Under the pieces are notes generated by a model, which saw only the letters and a program-made list of their open reading frames with translations, was not told the DNA's origin and ran no database searches. This document shows positions 36,259 through 44,797 of a stretch of DNA of 64,000 nt, in pieces (position 1 is the stretch's first letter; each line of letters opens with the position of its first letter). The stretch is from Mucilaginibacter sabulilitoris. GTDB taxonomy: Bacteria > Bacteroidota > Bacteroidia > Sphingobacteriales > Sphingobacteriaceae. The translations under genes and the position numbers were made by a program. Location of the stretch: the NCBI RefSeq assembly GCF_034262375.1, contig NZ_CP139558.1:4588001-4652000 (forward strand), written 5' to 3'.

Positions 36259-36420
36259 GCCGGTATGATAGCCGATGAAAACGGTAACGTATTAATTGCA
36301 AAAAAGGCTTCCATATAGCTGCTATGGGCAAATTCCTCGTCTTCGCCAGGCAAGTCAGTTTGCAATTCGCGGATTACTTTTGGCTAAGATGGCTACATAC
36401 CTGTCGATATTCCTTATTAT
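36259..36420 (+). pseudogene. Probable Nudix hydrolase relic
   Basis: Frame from just before ATG 36265 reads AGMIADENGNVLIAKKASI and then a TAG (36316-36318). The same frame continues LLWANSSSSPGKSV, which recalls the Nudix entry LWEFPGGK-V after mutation. No start context, Nudix glutamates or C-terminus remain. The match is short, so this is a tentative reading of a decayed gene. Confidence 0.3.
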
Positions 36421-36860
36421 TTAACAGTAAAATTGAACGTTTTATAATAATCATACGGGGGATTGATATCAGCGGTACCGGTCTCAAATTCCTTATTTTC
36501 AACACCATCATAAGATAAATGAACGGTAGGCGTAAACTTGGTGTTGATTACCCTCCAGTCCACCTCAACATGAACGGAATTCCCAACGAACGGATGGTAC
36601 TGAAAGCTGTACCGCTTTTCAAATATCATTGTGTCTTAGTGAAAGACAAGAACATTATCCTTCCCCGAAGTCTCTGTTATGGCAACGAGGTAAAAAAAAG
36701 ATCCAGGTACAGCGGCCTCTATCTTTAACAGGCCCCCGGGTTTCTGTTCTGCCGGTTTTTCATTTCCGTTAACAGTGGAAGGGTCGCTTCCATTTCCTTT
36801 TCGACAGCTAAAAAAAGAAAATAAGATAAGCAAATAAGTGATGGTGATAAGGTATTTCAT
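36417..36860 (-). pseudogene. Small lipoprotein interrupted by an in-frame stop codon
   Basis: ATG 36860 opens a lipoprotein signal (MKYLITITYLLILFSFFSC), a Gly/Pro-rich linker and about 30 more residues to DNVLVFH, where TAA (36638-36636) stops translation. The same frame continues past the stop (DTMIFEKRYSFQYHPFVGNS, VHVEVDWRVINTKF) to a stop at 36417-36419. The joined product would be about 146 aa. One base change accounts for the break. Family not recognised; it looks like a small beta-rich surface or periplasmic protein. A second start at ATG 36629 could give only a signal-less fragment. Confidence 0.6.
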
Positions 36861-37020
36861 ATATAATTGCTTTCAAATATAACTATTTAAAATAAATATA
36901 TCATATCATCAAAGGCATTTATAGAGCCGATCATCAAACATTCCGGAGCGATGCCGATGCGAAAAGTGAAAAGGCCAAAAGGATCGATTAATTGAGGTAT
37001 CGTCAGGGACATTTTAAGGA

Positions 37021-37590
37021 TCATTGCAACGATGTATGCGATGAATTGGCCAATACATCCAATCCCTTTTTAATTTTGTTCAGGGCTTTTTGATATAATT
37101 CTTTATCACCATTCATCATGGCTGACAATAAACGCTGTTTTTTCAAAAGGTATTTTGAAGCATGTTTTTTATCGTATTGCATAACCCAGCTTATATTATC
37201 TATAAGATCACAATATTTGATAGTTTGAGCTTCCGGACTGATGGTGGTTAAGCGTAATCCTTCCTTTGCTTTACGTTTCTTTTTGCTTAAATGCGGATAA
37301 ACATCCGGGGTAAATACATCGGTCAGCTCCACTACGCAGTTTGCAATGTACCCGGCTTCTGATCTGGTATAACCGAAGCTGGTCAAAGCATTTAATAATT
37401 CATTTTCGGTAGTTGACGTGTCTTCTAAAAGATCATGACAAAGACCGGTCTCATAACCCATGCAAGCTGCAAACTGTGCCATTTTCGCCACGGCCGCAAG
37501 ATGAGTAAAATAAGGTTCGCCGCTGCGCTTGATCAAATTACCTTCATATTTCAACTTCACCCAGCGTGTCAGTAATACAGCAGGCTTCAT
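37021..37590 (-). CDS. HD-domain phosphohydrolase, MESH1/SpoT-hydrolase-like
   Basis: 189 aa. Metal-binding HD pattern: YFTH (His30), CHDLLEDT (His52-Asp53, with Glu56-Asp57) and KYCDLIDN (Asp128), spaced as in the (p)ppGpp hydrolase domain of SpoT and stand-alone MESH1. The family hydrolyses the 3'-pyrophosphate of (p)ppGpp or related nucleotides such as NADPH. No synthetase, TGS or ACT domain is present, so it is a small stand-alone hydrolase. Its start overlaps the DUF1543 stop by 4 bp, making it the last gene of a three-gene operon. Substrate cannot be read from the sequence. Confidence 0.75.
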   Translation of the reverse strand: MKPAVLLTRWVKLKYEGNLIKRSGEPYFTHLAAVAKMAQFAACMGYETGLCHDLLEDTSTTENELLNALTSFGYTRSEAGYIANCVVELTDVFTPDVYPHLSKKKRKAKEGLRLTTISPEAQTIKYCDLIDNISWVMQYDKKHASKYLLKKQRLLSAMMNGDKELYQKALNKIKKGLDVLANSSHTSLQ

Positions 37591-38144
37591 ATGATTTTAT
37601 CCAGTTTAAAATAGCCTAAATGAATTTTATCCGCTGGCAATGCGGCCCCCTCACTGATCACGAGCCGGTATTTTTCTTTAAAAACCGGCGATGGCAATTC
37701 TTCGATCCTGTAAATGTTATCGACATCAACTCCATATTTTTCATCGATATGCGCGGTAGCGGTGCCTTTTAAAGAATTCGTTTTAAAAAATGAGCTTTCC
37801 CGGGCTGCCTGGATAGCCAGCGCACGGTTACCCTGCACTGTCAGCACCGTATCGTGCTGCTCCTCCAGTTTGCCGCCTGTATAACCACCCAAGTTTAAAA
37901 AGAACAGTTTATTTGCTGAAACCGGGCGCTCGTCGTTTTGCGGCACCACCCTGATAGCCCAGTTATCCACGCTGGTCACTTCCCGCCAGCCGTCAATGTG
38001 CAAACTGTTTCCGGCCTCAGGCCAAAATGATTTGACTTCCGGCACCAGGTCTTTCAGGCTATCGGCAATGCCAAAAAAATAATCATGTTGTTCTACGTTT
38101 CTTCCAGGGGCTTCCGCTCCAAGTAATATCAAATACAGTTTCAT
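37587..38144 (-). CDS. DUF1543 domain-containing protein
   Basis: 185 aa, no signal peptide. It has the DUF1543 pattern twice: LYLILLGAEAPGRNVEQHDY with FFGIADSLKDLVPEVKSFWP and LHIDGWREVTSVD in the first half, and LFFLNLGGYTGGKLEEQHDT in the second, which suggests an internal duplication. Function unknown. It overlaps the upstream FAD/NAD(P) gene by 4 bp and the downstream HD gene by 4 bp, so all three are translated from one message. Confidence 0.82.
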   Translation of the reverse strand: MKLYLILLGAEAPGRNVEQHDYFFGIADSLKDLVPEVKSFWPEAGNSLHIDGWREVTSVDNWAIRVVPQNDERPVSANKLFFLNLGGYTGGKLEEQHDTVLTVQGNRALAIQAARESSFFKTNSLKGTATAHIDEKYGVDVDNIYRIEELPSPVFKEKYRLVISEGAALPADKIHLGYFKLDKII

Positions 38145-39850
38145 GCGATAAATAATCTTTTAAGAATAGCAGCGGAGGCTTCTTCACTAAAATCCAAACC
38201 TGAATAATCGGGGTTGTAGCCGCCTATATACGGCACGGCCATGATATAGATGCGGTCATTAAATGCGCCATAAGCATCCACTACCTGGAAATGGTCATTA
38301 ATGGTAATTCCGGCAACTTTTAAATAATAATCCCCGTTTTGATCTTGCAATACCGCTTTCCCCTCCCGCATTGCTTTATATCCTTCATCCGCCGAACTGA
38401 ATTTGACGCGGGCAGGGCTGACGGTTCTTTGGCTAAGCAAGCTTTTAAACGGTAGATCCTCAAATGCTAAATGCGGCTGGCCAACGCAATCAATATAGGT
38501 ATTAAAATACACTGCCTGCCGCTGCCCGCATTCATCATCATAGTGGTAGGTTGCTCCCCCTTCGGCCATCGCTTCCACTTTACTATTGTCTCCGACCGAA
38601 ATGAGGCTTAAAATGCCGGCCTCATGTAAGGCCAGTAATTCTTCACTTGAACTTTGGGGAATGTAAGCGATAACAATGGAGATTAGCGGTGTCAGGGAAT
38701 TTTGTAATCGCTGCATGTCTTCTGCCGATAAGTGTTTAGCAGGATAATTTAGCGCGAAACTCAAAACGCCCAACATCTCTTTCCAGTAAACGGACCCTTT
38801 TTTTTTGATGGATTTCTCAGCTTCATCATATTCTGCCTTGAGCAGCAGGAACGGATCGAGGCATTCGCGCAGTTCCATCATTTTGGCCACAAATGCCTCC
38901 AGGTTCATATCCTTGATCTGCTCGTAAAATGCAGGTTCTTTATCTTTTATCGGTGCCTTAAAATCTTTTTCAAAAACATAATCGAGCGAAAGGAAACCAT
39001 GATTATTTTTAATATGTGCCGCGATCTCCTCTTTACTAAGCAGTGAATCATTGGACAGGTGAGAATCCTCCAGGTGAAACCGTACGGCGGGCAACATCCC
39101 GTTTCGGGTATGTAATATCAGTTTAAAATTCGGGCTTTGATCCAGGGTGCGGTAAATCAACCTTCCATTTTGATCTTTATCAAACCTGCCGTTATAACGG
39201 GCCAGTGTCCTGACCGCGTCAACCGCGGTAAGCGACGAACCTTTGATAGCTACCGGGTGGTCAAATGTAAAGGCCAGTTTTAAAGGCGGGTATGGTGAAT
39301 CAAAATAGTTGGGAATTAAGCCTTCGTGCTTAGTTGGCCAGTTATGCCCGGCACAAATGACCACATGATCAAACTCAAATTGCGTTTCGTCACCAATCTC
39401 AACTAAAATTTTTTCTTGTTCGGGCTGGTCAATGATATCAGTCACCCGGCTGTTATAATGAATTTCAAAATCTACCCCCAGTTCCTTAGCCTGTTTTTGA
39501 AGCAGGTCAAACTGTTCTGTCAAATACTGGCCGAATAATAAGCGCGGCAATACTTTATATTCATTGAAACGCTCCGGGTCAATATGGAACTTGTCGAGCG
39601 TATCTTTCGATACGGTTTTGATCCAGTCTGCCAGCGTGGTAACGAGTAAAGGAATCTCATTGCCGGATACATTCGTAATATGTTCGTCATTGGCGCCTTC
39701 GGCGCTGTAAGGCATGCCGGCGCCCAACCGTTTTTTCTGCTCAAAGATGGTTATTTCCACATCCCTTCTTTGAGCATCCACCAATCTTTTGAACATGAAC
39801 AGGCCGCTTGGCCCCCCGCCGACAATGGCGATGCGCTTCCTATCTTCCAC
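38141..39850 (-). CDS. FAD/NAD(P)-binding protein (NAD_binding_9 family)
   Basis: 569 aa. An N-terminal dinucleotide fold IAIVGGGPSGLFMFKRLVDA (about 8-27) and the family's LGAGMPYSAEGANDEHITNV segment near 43-62 place it in the FAD-NAD(P)-binding group (PF13454, HpyO-like). Further support is FDHVVICAGHNWPT near 160 and the C-terminal DRIYIMAVPYIGGYNPDYSG. It is probably a soluble flavin-dependent oxidoreductase or hydroxylase; the substrate is unknown. First gene of the FAD - DUF1543 - HD operon with 4-bp overlaps throughout. Start ATG at 39850. Confidence 0.8.
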   Translation of the reverse strand: MEDRKRIAIVGGGPSGLFMFKRLVDAQRRDVEITIFEQKKRLGAGMPYSAEGANDEHITNVSGNEIPLLVTTLADWIKTVSKDTLDKFHIDPERFNEYKVLPRLLFGQYLTEQFDLLQKQAKELGVDFEIHYNSRVTDIIDQPEQEKILVEIGDETQFEFDHVVICAGHNWPTKHEGLIPNYFDSPYPPLKLAFTFDHPVAIKGSSLTAVDAVRTLARYNGRFDKDQNGRLIYRTLDQSPNFKLILHTRNGMLPAVRFHLEDSHLSNDSLLSKEEIAAHIKNNHGFLSLDYVFEKDFKAPIKDKEPAFYEQIKDMNLEAFVAKMMELRECLDPFLLLKAEYDEAEKSIKKKGSVYWKEMLGVLSFALNYPAKHLSAEDMQRLQNSLTPLISIVIAYIPQSSSEELLALHEAGILSLISVGDNSKVEAMAEGGATYHYDDECGQRQAVYFNTYIDCVGQPHLAFEDLPFKSLLSQRTVSPARVKFSSADEGYKAMREGKAVLQDQNGDYYLKVAGITINDHFQVVDAYGAFNDRIYIMAVPYIGGYNPDYSGLDFSEEASAAILKRLFIA

Positions 39851-40095
39851 TAATACAGGTTTCCACTAATTAGGAACAGGCAGTATAATTTGTTTGTTTT
39901 TAACTGACATTAAGAGATATACCTAACCAATTTTTGACGTCGCGCATATGCCAGGTATTCCGGGCGGGATGCTGCAGCGAAGCGGGCGAAACAAAACTGG
40001 CCGGGGTCTGGAAAATAACTAATCCCACCCATGCGGTTTACCGACAGTGGAAAATCAAATGGTGAAACTACTGAGCGGCGAATAGCATCATTTGG

Positions 40096-41202
40096 CTAAA
40101 ACGGTTTCGCTTCCGTGTTACGCTGCCGGATCTCCTCTTCGGTTTTCAGTATGAAATGCGTCGTGATGTTTTGTTCGGCAATAACTTGTACTTCTTCAAT
40201 ACCAGGTCGCAGATTACGCTCATACTCCTCAAAAGCCAGCACATGATTTCCGTTATGCCTGACCAGTGCATCAGCCAAAGCCGCCGCACCTTGGATCGCC
40301 AGTGAGCCGCCTTGCCCCGCTGCGGGTGACGGGCAATAAGCTGCATCACCGATTAGTGCTACCCTGCCCTTTGACCACGACGGCATTCTGATTTGGCAAA
40401 ACTTATCAAAGTAAAAATCAGCCCGCCCGATTTCCTCCAGTAATTCACTTGTCCGCCACTCGTCCCCTTCAAACTGTTCAGTAATGATTTGGCGTTGCTG
40501 AACTATGTCGCGATAATCATAAGGTATTTCGTTATCAGACAAGAAAATAAAGATGATATCTGTTTTGCCATTATAAGCATTTACCATCACTGACTTATAA
40601 GGCACACTAAACGTTTGCATTATCCGTTGCGGCACCAACAATTTAGGAACGATACTGATGGAAAAATAAGCACCCATAAAGTGCGCATAGTCATTTTCGG
40701 GGCCGAACCAAATTTTACGTGCCCCGGAATGCGCACCATCGCAACCCAATACCAGATCGAAAACACGCGCAGCACCGCTTTTGAAAGTAACCTGCATACC
40801 GTCCGCGATTTCCTCCAGACCCGTGATGCTGTTACTGAACATGAAATTGACACTACCCAATGTGCCCATCAGTACCTCCACGAATTTTTCGCGTTCGATC
40901 TCGATCTCCTCAGCAGGTTTAACCGAACCGTCATTGACCGTGATTGTGCCTTCGGTCATATCCTCCCCATTTTTATATTCAATCCGGTCAATACCCAACT
41001 GATGCGCCTGCAACTTTTCATATAGGCCCATGCGCTTGGCAACGGCCACCGCGGGTTCATTCAGATCGACCGCCGCACCATTTGTCCGCGGTGCAACTGC
41101 GAGCTCCACCACCGTTACCTTATAACCAATATGGTTTAGCCACCAGGCGCTGGTCAGACCGGCGATACTGGCACCGGCGATGAGTACTTTATGATTTTTC
41201 AT
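40096..41202 (-). CDS. FAD-dependent monooxygenase (PHBH/TetX-like)
   Basis: 368 aa. The FAD-binding Rossmann motif is at the start (VLIAGASIAGLTSAWWLNHI), the DG motif near 155 (DLVLGCDGAHSGARK), and the second FAD motif near 288 (GRVALIGDAAYCPSPAAGQG). These are the three signatures of class A flavoprotein monooxygenases, which hydroxylate aromatic or drug-like substrates with NAD(P)H and O2. Resistance-type members such as TetX share this layout, but no specific substrate can be assigned. The AraC gene upstream on the same strand (24 bp gap) is a likely co-transcribed regulator. Confidence 0.85.
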   Translation of the reverse strand: MKNHKVLIAGASIAGLTSAWWLNHIGYKVTVVELAVAPRTNGAAVDLNEPAVAVAKRMGLYEKLQAHQLGIDRIEYKNGEDMTEGTITVNDGSVKPAEEIEIEREKFVEVLMGTLGSVNFMFSNSITGLEEIADGMQVTFKSGAARVFDLVLGCDGAHSGARKIWFGPENDYAHFMGAYFSISIVPKLLVPQRIMQTFSVPYKSVMVNAYNGKTDIIFIFLSDNEIPYDYRDIVQQRQIITEQFEGDEWRTSELLEEIGRADFYFDKFCQIRMPSWSKGRVALIGDAAYCPSPAAGQGGSLAIQGAAALADALVRHNGNHVLAFEEYERNLRPGIEEVQVIAEQNITTHFILKTEEEIRQRNTEAKPF

Positions 41203-41226
41203 GGCACAAAGATCTGCGCCGGCTTT

Positions 41227-42030
41227 TCAGGAAGATAGGACAATTGCGACAAAATCATCGCCAAGTTCATTTTTTCGCTTTGCAAAAGTGGCCGCAGTCA
41301 TCCCGCTGTAACGTTTAAATTCCCGGTTCAGATGAGATTGATCGGCATAACCCAGTTCGTATGCTAAACCTGCAATAGCGGTATCAGGATTTTCCCATAA
41401 GCGGTCACGCGCCTGTTCAAAACGTATTAAGCTGGAAACATCCTTTACGGTGTGGCCAGATGAAGCTTTAAATTTCCGCTCCAAAGTTCGGACGGTGGCA
41501 TGCGCGGCGGCAGCAACCGAAGTTACCGGTAAAGAACCATTCGCTGCCAACATTGCCTGGCCTGCTTTATTAAGTTCCGGTTTCATTGCTGGCTTTCGGT
41601 CTAAGAACCAATCGCGGACCAACCTCAGGGCATCAACAACTTTACCATTAGACAATAAAGTTGTTAAGCCGGATTGTAAGGAAGCCATAGGGTGCGCGAA
41701 GTGTTGTACCCCGCCCTTAACCGATGGTAGATCCAATAAATCATATATCGTCCAGGGCAAACACTTAATTCCAATGATCTGCAAACGTCCTGTTGCCCGA
41801 AAATAAACAGGCTGTTGCAGTAAGCCAACAATATAAGGCGATTGCAAAATCTCAAATTGATCATCGTGCTGCAAACTACAACCTTTGCCGAAATAAAAGA
41901 TGATCTCCGTATGCCCATCCGGCATGACCTCAAAAGCCGGTGGCTCCGCGCCAAAATCCATATCCCGGTACCAAAAGCCACGGATGCTGTGGCGCAATTC
42001 TTCAGGTACTTCCAGTTCGCGGTGTTGCAT
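41227..42030 (-). CDS. AraC-family transcriptional regulator
   Basis: About 267 aa. The start is placed at ATG 42030 rather than the TTG at 42036. A DUF6597-type N-terminal sensing domain (RHSIRGFWYRDMDF, PDGHTEIIFYFG) is followed by a C-terminal AraC domain with two helix-turn-helix units (AAAHATVRTLERKFKASSGH, then IAGLAYELGYADQSHLNREF and SGMTAATFAKR). It precedes the FAD monooxygenase by 24 bp and probably controls it. Confidence 0.87.
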   Translation of the reverse strand: MQHRELEVPEELRHSIRGFWYRDMDFGAEPPAFEVMPDGHTEIIFYFGKGCSLQHDDQFEILQSPYIVGLLQQPVYFRATGRLQIIGIKCLPWTIYDLLDLPSVKGGVQHFAHPMASLQSGLTTLLSNGKVVDALRLVRDWFLDRKPAMKPELNKAGQAMLAANGSLPVTSVAAAAHATVRTLERKFKASSGHTVKDVSSLIRFEQARDRLWENPDTAIAGLAYELGYADQSHLNREFKRYSGMTAATFAKRKNELGDDFVAIVLSS

Positions 42031-42238
42031 ACTCAAAGATAACGAACTTTAAAACGTATACGTATCATACAGTAAAGGATCTGATTGACCGTGCATACTC
42101 CAATTAAAAAGGCAATGGCGGAGACATCCCAATATATCGTTGCGTTACGCATCAAATGCAAATCATTTTTTTAAAAATATTTTCAAAAAAGCAAATTATA
42201 TCGTTATATTCGTTTGAACGTCAAGCAATTCTAAAATC

Positions 42239-42541
42239 ATGGGAAATCACTTTACTTCAACTAAAATCTTAGGACGGATCAGATCCGGTCAGGATGCAAA
42301 TGTCAATCTTCCTTTTGGTGATACCATTTTGAAGATTTCGGAAATTCATCATAAGATTACCAATCTGCGTCAAAATGATGATGAAAGTGCAGAGTTCAAT
42401 CTTGAGCTCAACAAACTTGAGGAGTACTTGCATTCCGCTTATCAGGAGTTAGCTGATGCTGCGTCAGCTAAGATAGCCGACTGGAAGCAAGGACCGATCG
42501 ATAAAAACCTTCATTTGACCGAAGACAAGTTGTGTTTATAA
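42239..42541 (+). CDS. Small hypothetical protein, first gene of the 42-46 kb cassette
   Basis: 100 aa, no signal peptide or transmembrane helix. The start is MGNHFTSTKILGRIRSGQDA and the middle is a long amphipathic, charged helix (KISEIHHKITNLRQNDDESA, LNKLEEYLHSAYQELADAAS), possibly a coiled coil. The C-terminus is KNLHLTEDKLCL. I do not recognise a family. It is 52 bp before the next gene on the same strand. Roles to consider are a carrier or substrate protein, a small regulator, or a modification precursor for the neighbouring enzymes; none is shown by sequence. Confidence 0.6.
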   Translation: MGNHFTSTKILGRIRSGQDANVNLPFGDTILKISEIHHKITNLRQNDDESAEFNLELNKLEEYLHSAYQELADAASAKIADWKQGPIDKNLHLTEDKLCL

Positions 42542-42593
42542 TGGAGATAACGAAATAAGGCTGTTCCGAACATGTTTATTTCAAGGTTTTCAT

Positions 42594-43607
42594 ATGATTC
42601 TCTCTATCTTCGAGAATATCAGTCAAAGTTTATTTTGGCCATTTTCCCTGGCTCAAGATTTAGTGGAAAGTGAAAATTACATCCACTTTCCACTAATTTA
42701 TTCTACCAATATATATCTTGAACTAGAGTGTTACGCGCGGGCCATGCTGCGTTTTGCTGAAGATAATTCACAGGCAAGTGCCCTGAACCTTAAGCTCATT
42801 GATGATTGCGTAGTGTCCTTTGACAAATACAGCCTCCCTGATTTCATCACAAGTTCATTAGATGAAGCGCTCCGCAGCGAGGAACTTGCAAACAAATTAA
42901 TAAAACAAAGCATAACCATTCAGCAGCTTATTCCATCTGAGTGCTTTTGGTTAGAGCAAAATATAGCATCAAGAAGTGATGCTTTTTTTAGCACCTTTTC
43001 CGCTCTTTATTTGCGACTGGTTGACTTAATGGCTTTGAATCAATACAACATATTCTACGAAACAGCCTTTGTTTATTTGAATGAGAACTTCAAAGATGAA
43101 GTGCTCTTTGAAACTTTAAAAAAAAGGTATTTTGAAAAAAAATCATTCTCCCACTTAGCCTATTTTTCCTCCCAGGTCGCCAGGTTAACAACACGTGCCA
43201 GGCCAGATTGTAATGATTTGATTTTACAAGATTTTTATTGGAATTCCGCATTCTTGCAAAATAGCAATCTATCGGATCAAACCTCCCCCAAAAGCGAGAT
43301 CAACTTTATAAACAAGAAATTGAATACGACATTTACATTAGCTCAGATCTTAAAAGCTGATAGCAGGTATTTAACCGTACCAAAGGACTTAATGGCGATG
43401 ACAGCATTCTTTTCAGAACTCTCTGGATTTGAAAGTTCCATCCACCGGATACTATATACCATGAAAGCACTTGAAATAACAGAAGAAGTCCGACATTACT
43501 GGCAGGCCAGGTTTTTCCGGCTCGTTCGCATTGTTTTGAATGACACAAAGAAAATTGAGGAAACATCTTTTCAAAATTCCAGGGGGATACTTAGTGGAAA
43601 TTCTTGA
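42594..43607 (+). CDS. Hypothetical all-helical protein upstream of the PEP-synthase-like gene
   Basis: 337 aa, soluble, predicted mostly alpha-helical with many aromatic residues (FWPFSLAQDLVESENYIHFP, ECYARAMLRFAEDN, FWLEQNIASRSDAFFSTF, HYWQARFFRLVRIVL). No known motif seen. Its 3' end overlaps the next gene by 68 bp if that one starts at 43540, or by 14 bp if it starts at the in-frame GTG 43594; both suggest translational coupling. A helical scaffold or acceptor-binding subunit for the dikinase-like enzyme is a hypothesis only. Base composition looks more AT-rich than the flanking regions. Confidence 0.65.
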   Translation: MILSIFENISQSLFWPFSLAQDLVESENYIHFPLIYSTNIYLELECYARAMLRFAEDNSQASALNLKLIDDCVVSFDKYSLPDFITSSLDEALRSEELANKLIKQSITIQQLIPSECFWLEQNIASRSDAFFSTFSALYLRLVDLMALNQYNIFYETAFVYLNENFKDEVLFETLKKRYFEKKSFSHLAYFSSQVARLTTRARPDCNDLILQDFYWNSAFLQNSNLSDQTSPKSEINFINKKLNTTFTLAQILKADSRYLTVPKDLMAMTAFFSELSGFESSIHRILYTMKALEITEEVRHYWQARFFRLVRIVLNDTKKIEETSFQNSRGILSGNS

Positions 43608-44796
43608 CGAGCCAACATCATTAAAGGCTACAGGGCTTCAGCTTTTAAAAGAAAAAGGGCTAAATGTACCCGCCTTCTTCGTTGTGGGTTTTCCCGGCTC
43701 ACGGTTTAAAAAGGACTTATTTGGCATAGAAGAAACAAGGATATTAAAGGATCATTTATCAAAGTTTAAAAATACATCGCTCTCGGTTAGGTCTGCTTCC
43801 AAATACGAGGATGGACGCAAAAAAAGTAATGCCGGGATGTTTTTATCTTACAATGGCGTACAAGGGATCAACGCCGTCAAGAACTGCATTCAAAACATTC
43901 TTGGGGATCACTACGCTAAAACCGGAAACATCAATTGCGAAATAATTATACAGGAAACCATCAATACGCGTTTTGCGGGGGTCACCTTATTTGAATCTGC
44001 ATTATCCAAGTGTTATATGGAATCCTATTACGGGAGTTGCCGCGGGGTTGTAGACGGAGTAGTTGTTCCATATATATCAACCCTGGAAGCGGGTAGGTGG
44101 TCACACATCGATAATGTCCACATCACAAAATCAAAATTTATTGTTTCTAATCATTTTATCGACAAAGTGCTAATACCACTGCCGGGTCAAAAACTCAACA
44201 AGGTCAGCCAGGCCTTTGAACTCGGAAACATTCGTTTTTTACAGCGCTATAACGCCGGAGAGTCAATGGTATATGGCGTTAGAAAAATGCCATCATCATC
44301 CTACAGACAATCTATGGACAACATTTTAAAAGAAATCCTGAAAGTTGCCCCTTATTTTAAGAAAGGTGTCGACGCGGAATGGGGAATAAATGAACAAGGT
44401 ATATTATTTTTTTTTCAAGCCAGGGCACTTACCCGTTCACTGGCTCAGCTTTCGGTGGATGAAAACACGACAATGGACGTTTTAAACGAAACCACGATAA
44501 AAGGACTACCTGCGTCAAGCGGTTGTGTTACCGGGACAGTTACGCAACATAGCAATGCTACAAGTCCTTGCAAAAAGATACTTTTCATACGGGAGGCGAC
44601 CATTGAAAATGTTGAATATTTACGAAACTTTAAAGCCGTCATAAGTCAATTTGGAGGAATATTATCCCATTTAGCGATTGTCTGCCGGGAACAGGGTATA
44701 CCATGTGTGGTTGGTATTCAAGCTCAAATTGCCGAAGGTACTGAAGTATCAATTGATGGAAAATCAGGAACTGTAAAAATATTAGCTAAAGTGTAG
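43540..44796 (+). CDS. Compact PEP-synthase/dikinase-like phosphotransferase (ATP-grasp plus phosphohistidine domain)
   Basis: 418 aa. Residues about 25-300 resemble the PEP synthase/PPDK ATP-grasp domain: LKATGLQLLKEKGLNVPAFF, LSVRSASKYEDGRKKSNAGM, EIIIQETINTRFAGVTLFE and AEWGINEQGILFFFQARALT. Residues about 320-415 form the swivelling phosphohistidine domain: GLPASSGCVTGTV, then FGGILSHLAIVCREQGIPCV with catalytic His377. ATP would phosphorylate His377 with release of AMP and phosphate, and the phosphate would pass to an acceptor. The C-terminal PEP/pyruvate barrel of true PEP synthases and the substrate domain of rifampicin phosphotransferases are absent, so the acceptor site must be elsewhere. 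Start ATG 43540, or GTG 43594. Confidence 0.82.
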   Translation: MTQRKLRKHLFKIPGGYLVEILDEPTSLKATGLQLLKEKGLNVPAFFVVGFPGSRFKKDLFGIEETRILKDHLSKFKNTSLSVRSASKYEDGRKKSNAGMFLSYNGVQGINAVKNCIQNILGDHYAKTGNINCEIIIQETINTRFAGVTLFESALSKCYMESYYGSCRGVVDGVVVPYISTLEAGRWSHIDNVHITKSKFIVSNHFIDKVLIPLPGQKLNKVSQAFELGNIRFLQRYNAGESMVYGVRKMPSSSYRQSMDNILKEILKVAPYFKKGVDAEWGINEQGILFFFQARALTRSLAQLSVDENTTMDVLNETTIKGLPASSGCVTGTVTQHSNATSPCKKILFIREATIENVEYLRNFKAVISQFGGILSHLAIVCREQGIPCVVGIQAQIAEGTEVSIDGKSGTVKILAKV

Positions 44797-44797
44797 C

